Shown here: positions 1 through 9,485 of the stretch, one piece after another
How the letters are laid out: each line of letters opens with the position of its first letter
How positions within the stretch are numbered: position 1 is the first letter of the stretch
Assembly: GCF_007748195.1 (NCBI RefSeq)
Contig: NZ_CP037920.1
Span: forward strand, 2,791,501-2,855,500
Source: Gimesia aquarii
GTDB lineage: Bacteria; Planctomycetota; Planctomycetia; Planctomycetales; Planctomycetaceae
Length of the DNA: 64,000 nt
Direction: 5' to 3'
Notes under the pieces: generated by a model
What the model saw: only the letters and a program-made list of their open reading frames with translations
Databases searched by the model: none
Told to the model about the DNA's origin: nothing
Made by a program: the position numbers and the translations under genes

Positions 1-107
1 GGAATCAACTCATCGTAGATGAGTGAACCTCGGGGGCTCTGTTTTCTTGTTGCATGATTCAGTTTGACGATCACTGTTGTTTCGCATCAGTTGAATTATG
101 AATCATA

Positions 108-1946
108 TCAGTTTTCAGAAATCACTTCCCGATCAGCGGGTACGAGTTCTTCGATTTGTAAATCTGAGAACCAGGCAGGACCACCTTCGACTGAGAGACG
201 GACTTCTGGTAGGATTGGTTTCTGTTGCGTATTCACAGTACCGATCAGCTGATCGTCAAAAAAGACCCACCAGTGTCCGTGCTGGTATTCCAGCTCGATA
301 ACATGATATTGATCTGCGGTATTTTGGATACTGTGGGGAGTTGATGATTCGGAAGAGGGGCTACGATGTTCGGTCAGAATTACCTGTTCTGGAGTAATTC
401 GGAGAACGGAGTAGGGGCCATTACCTTTCTGATCCTGTTCAATGCCGAAATGGAGTTGGACTGCTGACGCTTTATTGAGACGTACAAACAGCAGTAATTT
501 ATAGTTTTCAAGAGGTAAGTTACTACGGAGTAATGGTCGGCGGATCATTCCGTTAGTGCCGGCAATCACGATGGCCCCTTCATCATCCTTATCAACAGTC
601 CAGCTTCCACTGGAAGGTAAGGCCCCCAGTGTCTGACCATTGAATAAGGGCTCGCTCCAACCGCTGGGAACCATGCTGCGTAAGGGAGTTTTGGGTTGCT
701 TCGGATAGAAAAACAGCAGAACGAGGAGAAGCAAAACAACAATCGAGAGCGTTGCCGTCATGATGTATCGACGCTTGCGGTTCGATGTTACTGGCTGGTC
801 GACTTCAGTGGTCATCGCCTGAGATTGCAGGTGTGGCCGCTCTAAGATGGTTGTGACAGTATCGGTACTCGACCCAATTCCTGCCTGGAGTGTGGGGCGT
901 TCCTGTAGTGCGGCATCAATTCGATCTATCAGACAATTGTAATCGTCTAAACGCGCTTCTGGTTTTAATGCGAGCATGTCTTTGACAAGTTGAGTTGTCT
1001 GCTCTGAGATGACATGTGGTCCTGCGCTTAATAATGTCGCTTCCCCGTTTAATTTCTGTGCAATAATTTGTGGTATCGTATTTCCATCAAAGGGAGGACG
1101 GCCTGTCAGCATATGATACATCGTTGCTCCTAAAGCGTAGATATCGGAGCGATGATCAATTTCTTGGCCGTTGATTTGCTCTGGAGACATATAGTGCGGA
1201 CTACCGACAGACGCATTCGCGGCCGTTAATCGAGTCTGTATGTTCTGATCTTGTGTGAGAAATGCCAGTCCGAAGTCAGCAATCTTAATCATGGGGACGC
1301 CTGGGGGCAGTGGAAACCATTCCGGTGGTTCGATCAGTAACAAGTTTGCTGGCTTGATATCTCGATGAACGATGCCGTGTTGTTTCGCATGTGACAACCC
1401 AGAAGCGACTTGGCGAATGATCCCGAGGGTCGTTGCTTCGTCCAGGTACTCTCGCTGCATTATCAGCTTTTCGACATCTTTACCATCAACAAACTCCATT
1501 GCCAGAAATAATCTGTTATCATGCTGGCCAAAATCATAAGCTGCGATGATATTCGGATGCTTGAGCCGGGCGACGGTGACTGCTTCTCTCTCGAAGCGGC
1601 TGGCCATGTTCGGATTACCCATCTGACTGACGAGTACCGTCTTTAGTGCTACGATCCGGTCTAAACTAAGTTGCTTGGCACGGTAAACAACACCCATGCC
1701 TCCTTTTCCCAGCACACCGAGAATTTTATAGTCTGGTATAATTTCCGTCGAGTGGAGCAGTGTTTGAACGATATCGATTTCTACATTATCGAGCAATCCT
1801 TTTTGCAGGATCATTTGTGTGGGATGAGAATTTCCAGCGGCAAATTCTTCAGTTAGATCCTGGGCCATCTCTGTCGATATGAAGTTCAGCTTGGCAGCAA
1901 TGGAAAAGAATTCCCGATCATCTTGCGGTGGCTCTTCAGATGACAT
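108..1946 (-). CDS. Transmembrane Ser/Thr protein kinase with C-terminal extracytoplasmic beta-sandwich-like domain
   Basis: Hanks-type kinase of 612 residues. The glycine loop GKGGMGVVYRA is at about 80-90, the ATP-binding Lys at 102, the catalytic loop HRDIKPAN at 194-201 (Asp196), DFG at 224-226 and SPEQ just after. One hydrophobic segment at about 394-414 follows a basic stretch and should anchor the protein with the kinase inside the cell. The outer part (about 425-605) begins with a PLFNG-type motif and resembles the DUF1080/laminin-G-like sandwiches common in planctomycetes; that assignment is tentative. The first 70 residues form a helical extension without a clear family. The start ATG overlaps the stop of the upstream redoxin gene by one base (TAATG), so the two are probably translationally coupled. 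Substrate and ligand are unknown. Confidence 0.93.
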   Translation of the reverse strand: MSSEEPPQDDREFFSIAAKLNFISTEMAQDLTEEFAAGNSHPTQMILQKGLLDNVEIDIVQTLLHSTEIIPDYKILGVLGKGGMGVVYRAKQLSLDRIVALKTVLVSQMGNPNMASRFEREAVTVARLKHPNIIAAYDFGQHDNRLFLAMEFVDGKDVEKLIMQREYLDEATTLGIIRQVASGLSHAKQHGIVHRDIKPANLLLIEPPEWFPLPPGVPMIKIADFGLAFLTQDQNIQTRLTAANASVGSPHYMSPEQINGQEIDHRSDIYALGATMYHMLTGRPPFDGNTIPQIIAQKLNGEATLLSAGPHVISEQTTQLVKDMLALKPEARLDDYNCLIDRIDAALQERPTLQAGIGSSTDTVTTILERPHLQSQAMTTEVDQPVTSNRKRRYIMTATLSIVVLLLLVLLFFYPKQPKTPLRSMVPSGWSEPLFNGQTLGALPSSGSWTVDKDDEGAIVIAGTNGMIRRPLLRSNLPLENYKLLLFVRLNKASAVQLHFGIEQDQKGNGPYSVLRITPEQVILTEHRSPSSESSTPHSIQNTADQYHVIELEYQHGHWWVFFDDQLIGTVNTQQKPILPEVRLSVEGGPAWFSDLQIEELVPADREVISEN

Positions 1947-2668
1947 TATTTGCTCGGTTTGTCTTCAGTAGCTGGTTTATTAGAATTGAGTTTGTCGAGC
2001 TGCTCAAGCATCGCTTTGATAGAAGGACGGTCAGCTAAAGTAGAACCAACATAGGCGAAACGGATTTGTCCCTGTGGATCTAGGATGTAAGTTGCCGGCT
2101 TTGATAGCTGGCGCTGAATCCCCAGTTGGTTGACCGCTTTTAGTTCAATGTCGAATAAGACCGGAAACGGTACAGGCGTCTCTGGTGATGAGAGTTTCTT
2201 ACGTGTAACAGCGAGAAACTCATCCCAACGCGGGATGTCGGTATCACTACTCAATGGATAGACAACGACAACTTCAGTATTTCGATCGGCAAAGCTCTCA
2301 TAATTGGAAATAAGACGCGAAGTTTGTGTGGAACAGTAGGGGCAGATCGTGCCTCCAAAACCGCGCGTAAAAACCAGGACTAGATTTTTATTACCAAGAA
2401 ATTTACTAAGTTGGACCGGCTTACCATCAGTATCGATGAACTCAAGTCCGGCAAAACTTTGTTCGACAGAAGCATTAGACTCAACAGCATCTTTAAATTC
2501 GATGTCGTTCACATCGCCGTAGCCTCCGTAACCACCATATCCATAGGATGCAGTCTGGTTACTAGCCGGTTTGGGACTGTTGACAGGGGCAGGAGTATCG
2601 CTGCATCCAACCAACTGAAGGCAGATACTGGCTAACACAATCTTCCTAACACAACAGAATGTCGACAT
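1946..2668 (-). CDS. Redoxin (AhpC/TSA-type) lipoprotein
   Basis: Thioredoxin-fold protein of about 240 residues with a lipoprotein signal (LQLVGC lipobox), so probably membrane-anchored outside the cytoplasm. The core carries FTRGFGGTICPYC, a CxxC redox site, followed by an AhpC/TSA-like body. After the lipid Cys there is a Gly/Tyr-rich linker with repeated GYG. The open frame begins at a GTG at 2704, but the ribosome-binding site AAGGA lies just before ATG codons at 2674 and 2668, and the signal peptide fits the 2668 start best. A sigma70-like promoter lies upstream at 2749-2776. The gene's stop overlaps the kinase start, so the kinase is probably co-expressed with it. It may reduce peroxides or disulfides in the periplasm; the substrate is not visible. 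Confidence 0.85.
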   Translation of the reverse strand: MSTFCCVRKIVLASICLQLVGCSDTPAPVNSPKPASNQTASYGYGGYGGYGDVNDIEFKDAVESNASVEQSFAGLEFIDTDGKPVQLSKFLGNKNLVLVFTRGFGGTICPYCSTQTSRLISNYESFADRNTEVVVVYPLSSDTDIPRWDEFLAVTRKKLSSPETPVPFPVLFDIELKAVNQLGIQRQLSKPATYILDPQGQIRFAYVGSTLADRPSIKAMLEQLDKLNSNKPATEDKPSK

Positions 2669-2748
2669 GAGCATTTTTCCTTGTGTGCCGAACAGAGCCA
2701 GCACTCCTTAACTCCCCATTCTTTATGGTTTTAAATCATCTGCAATTG

Positions 2749-2776
2749 ATAATAACAGAATGATATCGTAAGTCAA
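2749..2776 (-). promoter_or_regulatory. Sigma70-like promoter for redoxin-kinase pair
   Basis: On the minus strand TTGACT (2776-2771) and TATTAT (2754-2749) are 16 bases apart, each matching five of six consensus bases. It points at the redoxin gene with a leader of about 70 bases. Prediction from sequence only. Confidence 0.5.
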
Positions 2777-2943
2777 TCTCATGCCTGAAACGGCTTGTTT
2801 TCTGATTGTTTCTCACTGAAAATGAATTCGTAGCCAATTTGGATCTGAAATCTCGGCACACATACACAATTCAAGGGATTAGAACGGAATCTTTCTCTAT
2901 AATATAAAATATTCAATATCTCCAAAATAGTTTCTATCAATGA

Positions 2944-4695
2944 TTAAAGTGACGTCAGATATTTCAGGAGCGCGTTAAGTTCAACCTCGGTCAAGGTGCG
3001 ATTCGTTTGATGCTTGTATTTCGTAAAAACATCTTTTAGTGTCAGAGCCCTCCCATCATGAAAGAACGACGTTTGCCGACCGACGTTACGTAATGAAGGA
3101 GGATTGAATCGCGTATTCCCAACCGAGTCCTTCAAGCCTACATCGTATGACGCAGTTGAAGTGTATAATGGTGGCACGTGGCAGCGCTTGCAATCCAACG
3201 TCTGAAACAATTGGCGACCGCGATTGATAATGGTTTCATTTGGGGCGGTTCTCAATTCAGTGAGCACAAGGGGAAGTGTCAGTGTATTCAAGTAGGCGAC
3301 GAGATCAGCCACTTGCTTTTCAGAGGGAGCTGTCCCCTGCATGGTTTTCTGAATCGAATTTTTCACTTGTTGTGAAAGAGTCTGTACCTTTCCATCCCAT
3401 GCCCAAGGTCCTGTTTCTCCTACTCCGAGCAGGGACAGTACACGCTTCGGTGCGCCAAAAGAACCGTCGCTTAAGTTGTCATTCAATTGGCCATTCGAGT
3501 GGCCATCTGTGTGGCAGCTGTGACAACTCATCCAGCCATCATGTGAAAGTTGGCTGTCGAAAAACAGCATTTCTCCTCGTTCGGCAGGACTCAATTCTCG
3601 CTGAGGCCCCAAAGAGACTCGCTCGATTTGCTTTATGTTATTCCTGTCAATGATGGAAATGGAATCCGAAAAATGATTAGCGACGAGCAGGTGCCCATCA
3701 GACGATGAAATGGCAGCAACGGGATGTCGTCCAACGGCTACCCGCTCGAAGTCAAAACGATTTGTGTCGTTACTGATCGCAATTTCATTCACACCGGAAA
3801 GTACGACAATTAATTTCCCTTTCGGCGTGATGTAAATTGGTCCCGGATCTCCAGCTGCTCTGCCTGGCTCACCCAGGTGAATTACTTCACGTTGTTTCAA
3901 CACGTCGGCTTGTGAATGACAGAGATCATCAAGAGACAATGAAACCAGTAGATTAGAGAGCATATTGCCCCAGTGCACATCATCGCGCGTGGATCGCGCG
4001 AGTGAGTTCAGTTCCTGTTGTGCTATCAGTACTCGTTTTCCATCATTGCTGATCGCCAATCCTCGTATATTGTGACCAGGGATTTTCTTTGTGACGGTCA
4101 ATTTCAAGTTATTCGTATCAACTATAGCCAATTTATTTTGAAAAGTGCCCGCAACAATCAACTTCTTTCTCTCTTTAACCAGGCACATTTTGTGGGGTTC
4201 GAAAGAGATCTGAAGCTTAGCTGTGATATTTTTCTGAGAGAGTGGTTTGTGATCGATTCTTGACAGGTCGACCGTTGTCACAGTTCGTGACCATAACGAT
4301 GCGATGAAGCAACGTTTTATCGTACGGTCTACCTGTAGTTGGATGGGATACTGGGCGATGTCCAGTCTTGAAACAACTTTCCAATGAGTCCCTTGACCTG
4401 CCAGTAGCACCAGTTGGTGATTCTTTTCATCTAATGTCAAGAGATGAGTGTCGTCAAGTATGGCCAGATCTGTGAGTCGTCCTCCAACATCAATTTCTTT
4501 GGCTACCGACAAGGCTGCTGCATCAATTATTGTAATGCTGCCACTATTTTGATTTGCGACATACAACCATTTATGATTGTCTGAAGCTGTTAATGACACA
4601 GGTCGTCTGAGCCGACGCTCCAATTCTGCAGCGTCGGAATGCCATCCTGTGGTTGTCATTAGCAGGAGTAAGATCATGAATCGGAGGTGATACAT
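2944..4695 (-). CDS. Secreted YVTN beta-propeller / dihaem cytochrome c protein
   Basis: 583 residues. A signal peptide (about 1-23) is followed by a YVTN-like beta-propeller to about 360, with repeated phrases such as LYVANQNSGSITIID and LLVANHFSDSISIID. The C-terminal part resembles dihaem cytochrome c peroxidases/MauG and has two haem-binding motifs, CHSCH (Cys391, Cys394, His395) and CKRCH (Cys502, Cys505, His506). It is therefore an exported electron-transfer or peroxidase-like protein. It lies one base after the S41-like protease gene and is probably the last gene of a sulfatase-protease-cytochrome operon. Propeller-cytochrome fusions are common in planctomycetes; substrate unknown. Confidence 0.88.
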   Translation of the reverse strand: MYHLRFMILLLLMTTTGWHSDAAELERRLRRPVSLTASDNHKWLYVANQNSGSITIIDAAALSVAKEIDVGGRLTDLAILDDTHLLTLDEKNHQLVLLAGQGTHWKVVSRLDIAQYPIQLQVDRTIKRCFIASLWSRTVTTVDLSRIDHKPLSQKNITAKLQISFEPHKMCLVKERKKLIVAGTFQNKLAIVDTNNLKLTVTKKIPGHNIRGLAISNDGKRVLIAQQELNSLARSTRDDVHWGNMLSNLLVSLSLDDLCHSQADVLKQREVIHLGEPGRAAGDPGPIYITPKGKLIVVLSGVNEIAISNDTNRFDFERVAVGRHPVAAISSSDGHLLVANHFSDSISIIDRNNIKQIERVSLGPQRELSPAERGEMLFFDSQLSHDGWMSCHSCHTDGHSNGQLNDNLSDGSFGAPKRVLSLLGVGETGPWAWDGKVQTLSQQVKNSIQKTMQGTAPSEKQVADLVAYLNTLTLPLVLTELRTAPNETIINRGRQLFQTLDCKRCHVPPLYTSTASYDVGLKDSVGNTRFNPPSLRNVGRQTSFFHDGRALTLKDVFTKYKHQTNRTLTEVELNALLKYLTSL

Positions 4696-4696
4696 T

Positions 4697-6196
4697 TTAT
4701 GATCCAGAAGTAGCCTTGTTCACTCTTCGCTTTGTAGTAGCAGAGGGAACTTGAGTATGGTCATTTTTTAGAGCTTCAATCGCCTTTTCAAATAATGGTG
4801 GTAATGTAGTAAGTCTCTTACTATTTCCACCCCTTCTCACTATGTTTGAATTAACAATGCTAGGGGGAAGAGGATGGTCGGGTAGTATGAAACCAGATTT
4901 CATCTTTAGCTTTGATGTCTTCTCGAAGGTGTGACTCACTGAAGGCAATGAGCGAAAACGAGGAGTGAGGAGTGTCGTTCCATCACCACGTTGCATCAAG
5001 GCAGTCGCCATGACAATTTTATCATTTCGGTTCGGAAGGGAGACGGTCGACCTGACATAAGTCTGGCCAGAAGTTGGTTCACCAACCACAATTGCCCGTT
5101 TATTATCTTGTAAAGCAGCAGTCAGGAATACATGACTAGAACTTGTGTATTTATTGACCAGCACGACCAGTGGTATGCTTTGGAAAAGAGCCCCTGGACG
5201 CGCTTCGTGTTTTTGGGTTGAGTCCAAAGACTGAATATGTCCGATAACCCCGCCGTCTAAAAAACTATCAGCGACGATGATCGTATCATGCAGGATGCCA
5301 CTACCTGATCTGAGATCCAGAATGATTCCTTTGATGTTTTCTTTACGGAGCTTATTTTCAATCTGACGTAACTCATGTAATGTGCTGGGGCCGATACGCC
5401 TGAAGCGGAAGAGAGCGATATCCCTGGCTGTATCGAGAGTATATTGCCACTCTCCTTCAGAGATCTTTCGAGAACCTTCGACCGTGGGAATAAACACGCG
5501 ACCGCGTGTCATTGTTACTTTGTGCGAAACCTGGGAACCAGGCTGTCGAATAGAAATTGTTACTTCGGAGCCCGCTTCGCCTCGCAGATGTTGAATCACG
5601 TGTGTCAGAGCTTTCGATTTCATGGATTTATCATTTACTTTAAGGATTAAGGTACCAGGCTTAATACCTGCTTTCCATGCTGGACCATTATAGATTACAG
5701 AGGGGATTGCTGGGTAACCTTCATGTTGATTCAGACTGATCGCGATACCGACGCCCACGTAACGATTGGCGGCAAGTTGTTCTTGTACCCTGTTGTTTTT
5801 TGCACCAATTAAATGCGCTCCACAGGGCAGAGAACTCAACACCCCTTTTGTGAGAATCGCTTCCAGATTCTGTTCTTTACCGAACTCGGCACTAACGTCC
5901 TTTAAGAACGCTATGAATTGGTCTGATGTTGTCAAATTAGAAATACGTTGACTTAATCCTTTAGGGACTTGACGGTTGTCAGCGTAGTAAATTGCTTTGA
6001 CCCCGGCTAGGATCATCTCTTGCCGCGTCGGCGGATCAATGTGTTGTTGTAAAACAACATCAGTGATCGTCAGAATGCGTTCCTCTAATGACTTGGGATT
6101 ACGAGATGTGTTTTCTGGATTTTCGGTAAAAGCAAATACGCCGTTTGAAATGAAGCCTACAGCTAAAATGAGTACACAGCACTGTTTTTGAGTCAT
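4697..6196 (-). CDS. S41 (C-terminal processing) family protease-like protein with PDZ domain
   Basis: About 499 residues with a signal peptide. A PDZ domain (about 145-235, starting YVGVGIAI) is followed by an S41 core (about 255-395). The Ser at the nucleophile position of CtpA/Prc is kept in NKYTSSSH (Ser353 in this numbering), but the general-base Lys found 25 residues later in the family (TFGKG) is Gln378 here (TSGQT). It may thus be inactive, or use another base. The open frame reaches 6250 and would overlap the sulfatase gene; ATG at 6196 has AAGGAG eight bases upstream and is preferred. It sits between the sulfatase (35 bases) and the dihaem protein (one base), so it is probably co-transcribed. 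Confidence 0.87.
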   Translation of the reverse strand: MTQKQCCVLILAVGFISNGVFAFTENPENTSRNPKSLEERILTITDVVLQQHIDPPTRQEMILAGVKAIYYADNRQVPKGLSQRISNLTTSDQFIAFLKDVSAEFGKEQNLEAILTKGVLSSLPCGAHLIGAKNNRVQEQLAANRYVGVGIAISLNQHEGYPAIPSVIYNGPAWKAGIKPGTLILKVNDKSMKSKALTHVIQHLRGEAGSEVTISIRQPGSQVSHKVTMTRGRVFIPTVEGSRKISEGEWQYTLDTARDIALFRFRRIGPSTLHELRQIENKLRKENIKGIILDLRSGSGILHDTIIVADSFLDGGVIGHIQSLDSTQKHEARPGALFQSIPLVVLVNKYTSSSHVFLTAALQDNKRAIVVGEPTSGQTYVRSTVSLPNRNDKIVMATALMQRGDGTTLLTPRFRSLPSVSHTFEKTSKLKMKSGFILPDHPLPPSIVNSNIVRRGGNSKRLTTLPPLFEKAIEALKNDHTQVPSATTKRRVNKATSGS

Positions 6197-6231
6197 TATT
6201 TGTGCTCCTTTTGTGGCAAGCCTACGTGAAA

Positions 6232-7761
6232 TTATTCCAATGCGCGCCATTGCGGAAAGGTTTCGAGATACGACCAGCGAAAATTTTTCTGCTTACGGTA
6301 TTTCATATCGCGGTTAGCCAGTTGTTCTTTGACAAACGCATCGACGTTTTTCTGATCGAGAAAAGGATCTCGAGTGCGTTCCTGTAGATCAATGAGAGCT
6401 TTGATGAGTCGCGATTTAATCTCAGCATGTGCGGGATCATCGGCCAGGTTATTCCACTCGTACGGATCTTTCTGCAGATCGTACAATTCATAACGCGGCG
6501 GTCGCGACCAGAGCGCAAATGCCTGCTTCACAGATTCATTTGCTGTCGACTGGTCTTTGGCTGTCGCACCCGAAATAACAAAATGTGGGTGTGTTTCGTC
6601 AAGATAGCTACCCGCATCGAGGTTTTCTGTACCAGGTCTCGGACTTGAGATTAATTTATAGCGCGCATCTCGCAGAGAATGCTGGATGAAAGAGTTTCGA
6701 GGAAAAGAACCGGTCGTGAAACCGAAGAGGTATTGACGCCACTGAGACGGTTTGGAGTTGATAAGCAAAGGTTTTAAATCCCAGCCAGGTAGATTTGTGG
6801 GCGCTTTGATACTTGCGGCTTTCAGTGCTGTCGGCAGTATATCGATGGTGGAAATGAGTTCCTTTCGAACTTGCCCCGCTTTTGCCACTCCGGGCCAGCG
6901 AATAATAAGAGGGACACGCAGACCACCCTCGTAAACGGTTCCTTTGCCGCGGGGGAATTGGGCGCCATGATCACCGAAATAAAAGACAATGGTGTTAGCT
7001 GACTGCCCGGATTTATCCAATTCGAAAAGCAACAAGCCTACGCCCTCGTCAAGCCGTGCGAGACAGTTATAATAATTCGCCACCTGTTTGCGCAGTCTCG
7101 GTGTATTCACACCCACCCAGGGCATGGGTTTCACATCCTTCTCTGAAACAGGTTTCGTTGGGCGTCCGTTAATCTTTCGAATGAATGGTAAGTGAGCATC
7201 AGGGAAGTTTACAGAAAGAAACCATGGTTTGCCTTTGGATGCTACGAAAAATGCAGCCGCCTCTTTAGCGTAATCTGTGACAGTCTGTTTGCGATTAAAA
7301 TTCGCCCCGCGTATTGTGTGCGTATCGAAGGGAAATGCCGATTCAGGATTCACATGTAGTTTCCCAATCAATCCAGTATGATAACCGTTTGATTTAAGTA
7401 GAGTCACAAAGTTTGGTATGTCCGAATTGTAAGTTGCAAACTTATGGGTTGCTAAACCGATCTGACCATTCTGATGAGGATACAGTCCGGTCAGAAAACA
7501 GGCACGTGAGGGGGAGCAGACCGAGTAAGGTACAAACGCGTTCTCAAAGCGAACACCTTCTGAAGCCAATCGATCCAGATGTGGTGTTTGGGCATAAGGA
7601 TCTCCATAACACCCCAACTCAGGCCCGTTGTCTTCAGAAACAATCAGTAGAATATTTGGTGGCGTTGCCGCAATCGAAACAACAGGTGAACTATAGAATA
7701 AACAAAACGTAAATCTCAAGAAAAACTTAATGAGTTTCTCATTTTTATTGCGACGATACAT
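6232..7761 (-). CDS. Secreted type I sulfatase
   Basis: 509 residues. An N-terminal hydrophobic segment (about 10-31) should direct export. The mature protein starts PPNILLIVSEDNGPELGCYGD, with Asp44/Asn45 as likely calcium ligands. The CxPxR signature CSPSR has Cys82 as the residue converted to formylglycine, followed by the usual TGLYPHQNG. A second metal region GDHGAQFPRGKGTVYEGG lies further on. It should remove sulfate esters from polysaccharides or glycans; planctomycetes carry many such enzymes. It is the first gene of a minus-strand operon, divergent from the ECF sigma factor across about 146 bases. The FGE-like domains in the 1750-residue protein of this window lack the catalytic cysteines, so they are unlikely to be its activator. 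Confidence 0.93.
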   Translation of the reverse strand: MYRRNKNEKLIKFFLRFTFCLFYSSPVVSIAATPPNILLIVSEDNGPELGCYGDPYAQTPHLDRLASEGVRFENAFVPYSVCSPSRACFLTGLYPHQNGQIGLATHKFATYNSDIPNFVTLLKSNGYHTGLIGKLHVNPESAFPFDTHTIRGANFNRKQTVTDYAKEAAAFFVASKGKPWFLSVNFPDAHLPFIRKINGRPTKPVSEKDVKPMPWVGVNTPRLRKQVANYYNCLARLDEGVGLLLFELDKSGQSANTIVFYFGDHGAQFPRGKGTVYEGGLRVPLIIRWPGVAKAGQVRKELISTIDILPTALKAASIKAPTNLPGWDLKPLLINSKPSQWRQYLFGFTTGSFPRNSFIQHSLRDARYKLISSPRPGTENLDAGSYLDETHPHFVISGATAKDQSTANESVKQAFALWSRPPRYELYDLQKDPYEWNNLADDPAHAEIKSRLIKALIDLQERTRDPFLDQKNVDAFVKEQLANRDMKYRKQKNFRWSYLETFPQWRALE

Positions 7762-7874
7762 TGTGGTCTTTTCCAGATTGAAACTACATTTTGCTCAAAT
7801 TTATTGGTATTTTTTGTGTATTTAAGAATTTGTAGAAAATGATGTCACCTACCAAAGCCTAATGGTCTCTAGTG

Positions 7875-7880
7875 TATAAT
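7875..7880 (+). promoter_or_regulatory. Candidate -10 element for the ECF sigma gene
   Basis: A perfect TATAAT lies 28 bases before the preferred ATG at 7908. No good -35 box is spaced correctly. Transcription from here would begin after the upstream in-frame ATG at 7872, which favours the later start. Confidence 0.3.
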
Positions 7881-7907
7881 GTGAACACTTACCACGAAAG
7901 GCTTATT

Positions 7908-9407
7908 ATGAAATCAATCAATTCTAACGACTTGAAAGAGATAACCGACGCCAAACTCATTCAGCTTTCCGGGCAAGGCGATCAAAATGCCTATGGTCAG
8001 ATTGTTGAACGCTACCAGTCGCTTGTTTGTTCTGTCGCATACAACCGCTGTGGTAATCTCGCGCAAAGTGAAGATCTGGCTCAAGATGCCTTCATTTTAG
8101 CCTGGCAAAAACTGAGCGACTTGAAAGACATCAGTAAATTCAAGGCCTGGATCTGCACGATCGTCCGTAATCTGGCTAATCGATCGTCACAACGACCAGG
8201 ACGTAGCGTTACCCGCGCAACACATCTCGATGCGGTTCCTGATATTCCTGCAGAAACAGAATCTCCGAGTGAGCGAGCAGTGAGCGTGGAAGAAGAAAAG
8301 TTGGCATGGCAAGCTTTGGCTGATATACCTGAGACGTATCGTGAGCCGTTAGTTCTGTTCTATCGTGAAGAGCAATCGGTCGCGCGTGTGGCAGAAGCAT
8401 TGGACCTGTCCGAGGATGCCGTGAAGCAGCGATTATCGCGAGGCCGGAAAATGGTACAACAACATCTGGCAGCGGTTGTTGCATCGGCACTCTCCGATTC
8501 GAAACCGACAAAACTGTTTACAGGAGCTGTTTTGTTAGGACTGTCAGGAGCAGTGACAAAGCCAGCGGCCGCGGCTGGGGTTACAACCGCGACGACAACT
8601 GTGGCAAAAACAGTGACTGATACAGTAGTGAAATCCGCTGTGGGTGCTGGGGCAGCGAGTGGATGGAGTAGTCTTTTTCTAGGCCCACTTTTGAATCTGC
8701 CCGTGATCGCATGGTTAACCAAGCTGGCAGTTGATGAAACTCGTTCAGAACGCGAGCGAGAATTGTTGCGGCGTGGTTTCTTGTTCGCGTTTTGTGGTCT
8801 TCTGGCCCTTATTGCAGCTCTTGTATCGTCGATTTGGTGGCAGCAATACATCGAGCCTCCCTCATTGCGTGCGATGATCCCAGCTACGATGATGGTTTTG
8901 TTTTTAATACCCTGGGTTCTGTATTGTCGGAAAATGGGAAAACAAATCGAACGTATTCGTAAAGAAGAGGGAATTGATACTCCATTAAGGCCGCTAATCG
9001 AATCGGGTCAAAATGGATCAATTGTCTTTAAAATATTCGGAGTCTTCTGTCTCAGCGCGCTATTGGTGATGACGATTCCCGCCATCTTGCCACTGATAGC
9101 AAAAGATTGGCTGATCTTAGCAGTGATGGCAATCTCAGCGATTTGCGTCAGTTTCATTGCGGCCCAACTGAGCCAGCGCTTTCCAAAGTACTCATTTCAG
9201 TTATACGGAACGAGTAATGGTGTCACAGCACTGATAGCGATTGGGATTGTGTTTTGGAGATGGAATGTTTGGCAACCATCATTTGCTAATTTCATGTTAT
9301 GGTTTGTGAGTGTTATATCAGCCGTAAATCTAGTTTCCATAATTTTAACCACTATTGCCTGGAAAAGGGTCTATGGTAAACCAAAGTCGTCGGGTGGAAA
9401 AATTTAA
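7908..9407 (+). CDS. ECF sigma factor with C-terminal multi-spanning membrane domain
   Basis: About 499 residues. Sigma-70 region 2 is at about 13-95 (YGQIVERYQSLVCSVAY, then EDLAQDAFILAWQKL) and region 4 at about 130-190 (LPETYR-like IPETYREPLVLFY, then an AVKQRLSRGRKMVQQHL recognition helix). Canonical ECF factors end here, but this one continues about 300 residues with an Ala/Thr-rich linker and seven or so hydrophobic segments, so it appears to be built into the membrane. ATG at 7908 is preferred to 7872 because AAAGG lies upstream and a TATAAT lies between them. No separate anti-sigma gene is adjacent, so the tail may act as a built-in sensor or tether. ECF factors with long C-terminal extensions are known in planctomycetes. 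Confidence 0.9.
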   Translation: MKSINSNDLKEITDAKLIQLSGQGDQNAYGQIVERYQSLVCSVAYNRCGNLAQSEDLAQDAFILAWQKLSDLKDISKFKAWICTIVRNLANRSSQRPGRSVTRATHLDAVPDIPAETESPSERAVSVEEEKLAWQALADIPETYREPLVLFYREEQSVARVAEALDLSEDAVKQRLSRGRKMVQQHLAAVVASALSDSKPTKLFTGAVLLGLSGAVTKPAAAAGVTTATTTVAKTVTDTVVKSAVGAGAASGWSSLFLGPLLNLPVIAWLTKLAVDETRSERERELLRRGFLFAFCGLLALIAALVSSIWWQQYIEPPSLRAMIPATMMVLFLIPWVLYCRKMGKQIERIRKEEGIDTPLRPLIESGQNGSIVFKIFGVFCLSALLVMTIPAILPLIAKDWLILAVMAISAICVSFIAAQLSQRFPKYSFQLYGTSNGVTALIAIGIVFWRWNVWQPSFANFMLWFVSVISAVNLVSIILTTIAWKRVYGKPKSSGGKI

Positions 9408-9485
9408 GGTTCTCCTACATGCGATTTCTCTTGAATACTACGCTTACTATGATTCATCAGTATAAAAGCGAAGTTCGAAGGATGC

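Noticed and set aside
1-107. Small hairpin (ACTCATC-GTA-GATGAGT) at the left edge
   Set aside because: The stem is only seven bases with no T-run in either direction. The 107 bases after the kinase stop hold no recognised gene.
7843-7867. TGTCACC and GGTC as an ECF autoregulated promoter before the sigma gene
   Set aside because: The spacing is 14 bases and the match is partial. It cannot be separated from chance without knowing the sigma group's consensus.
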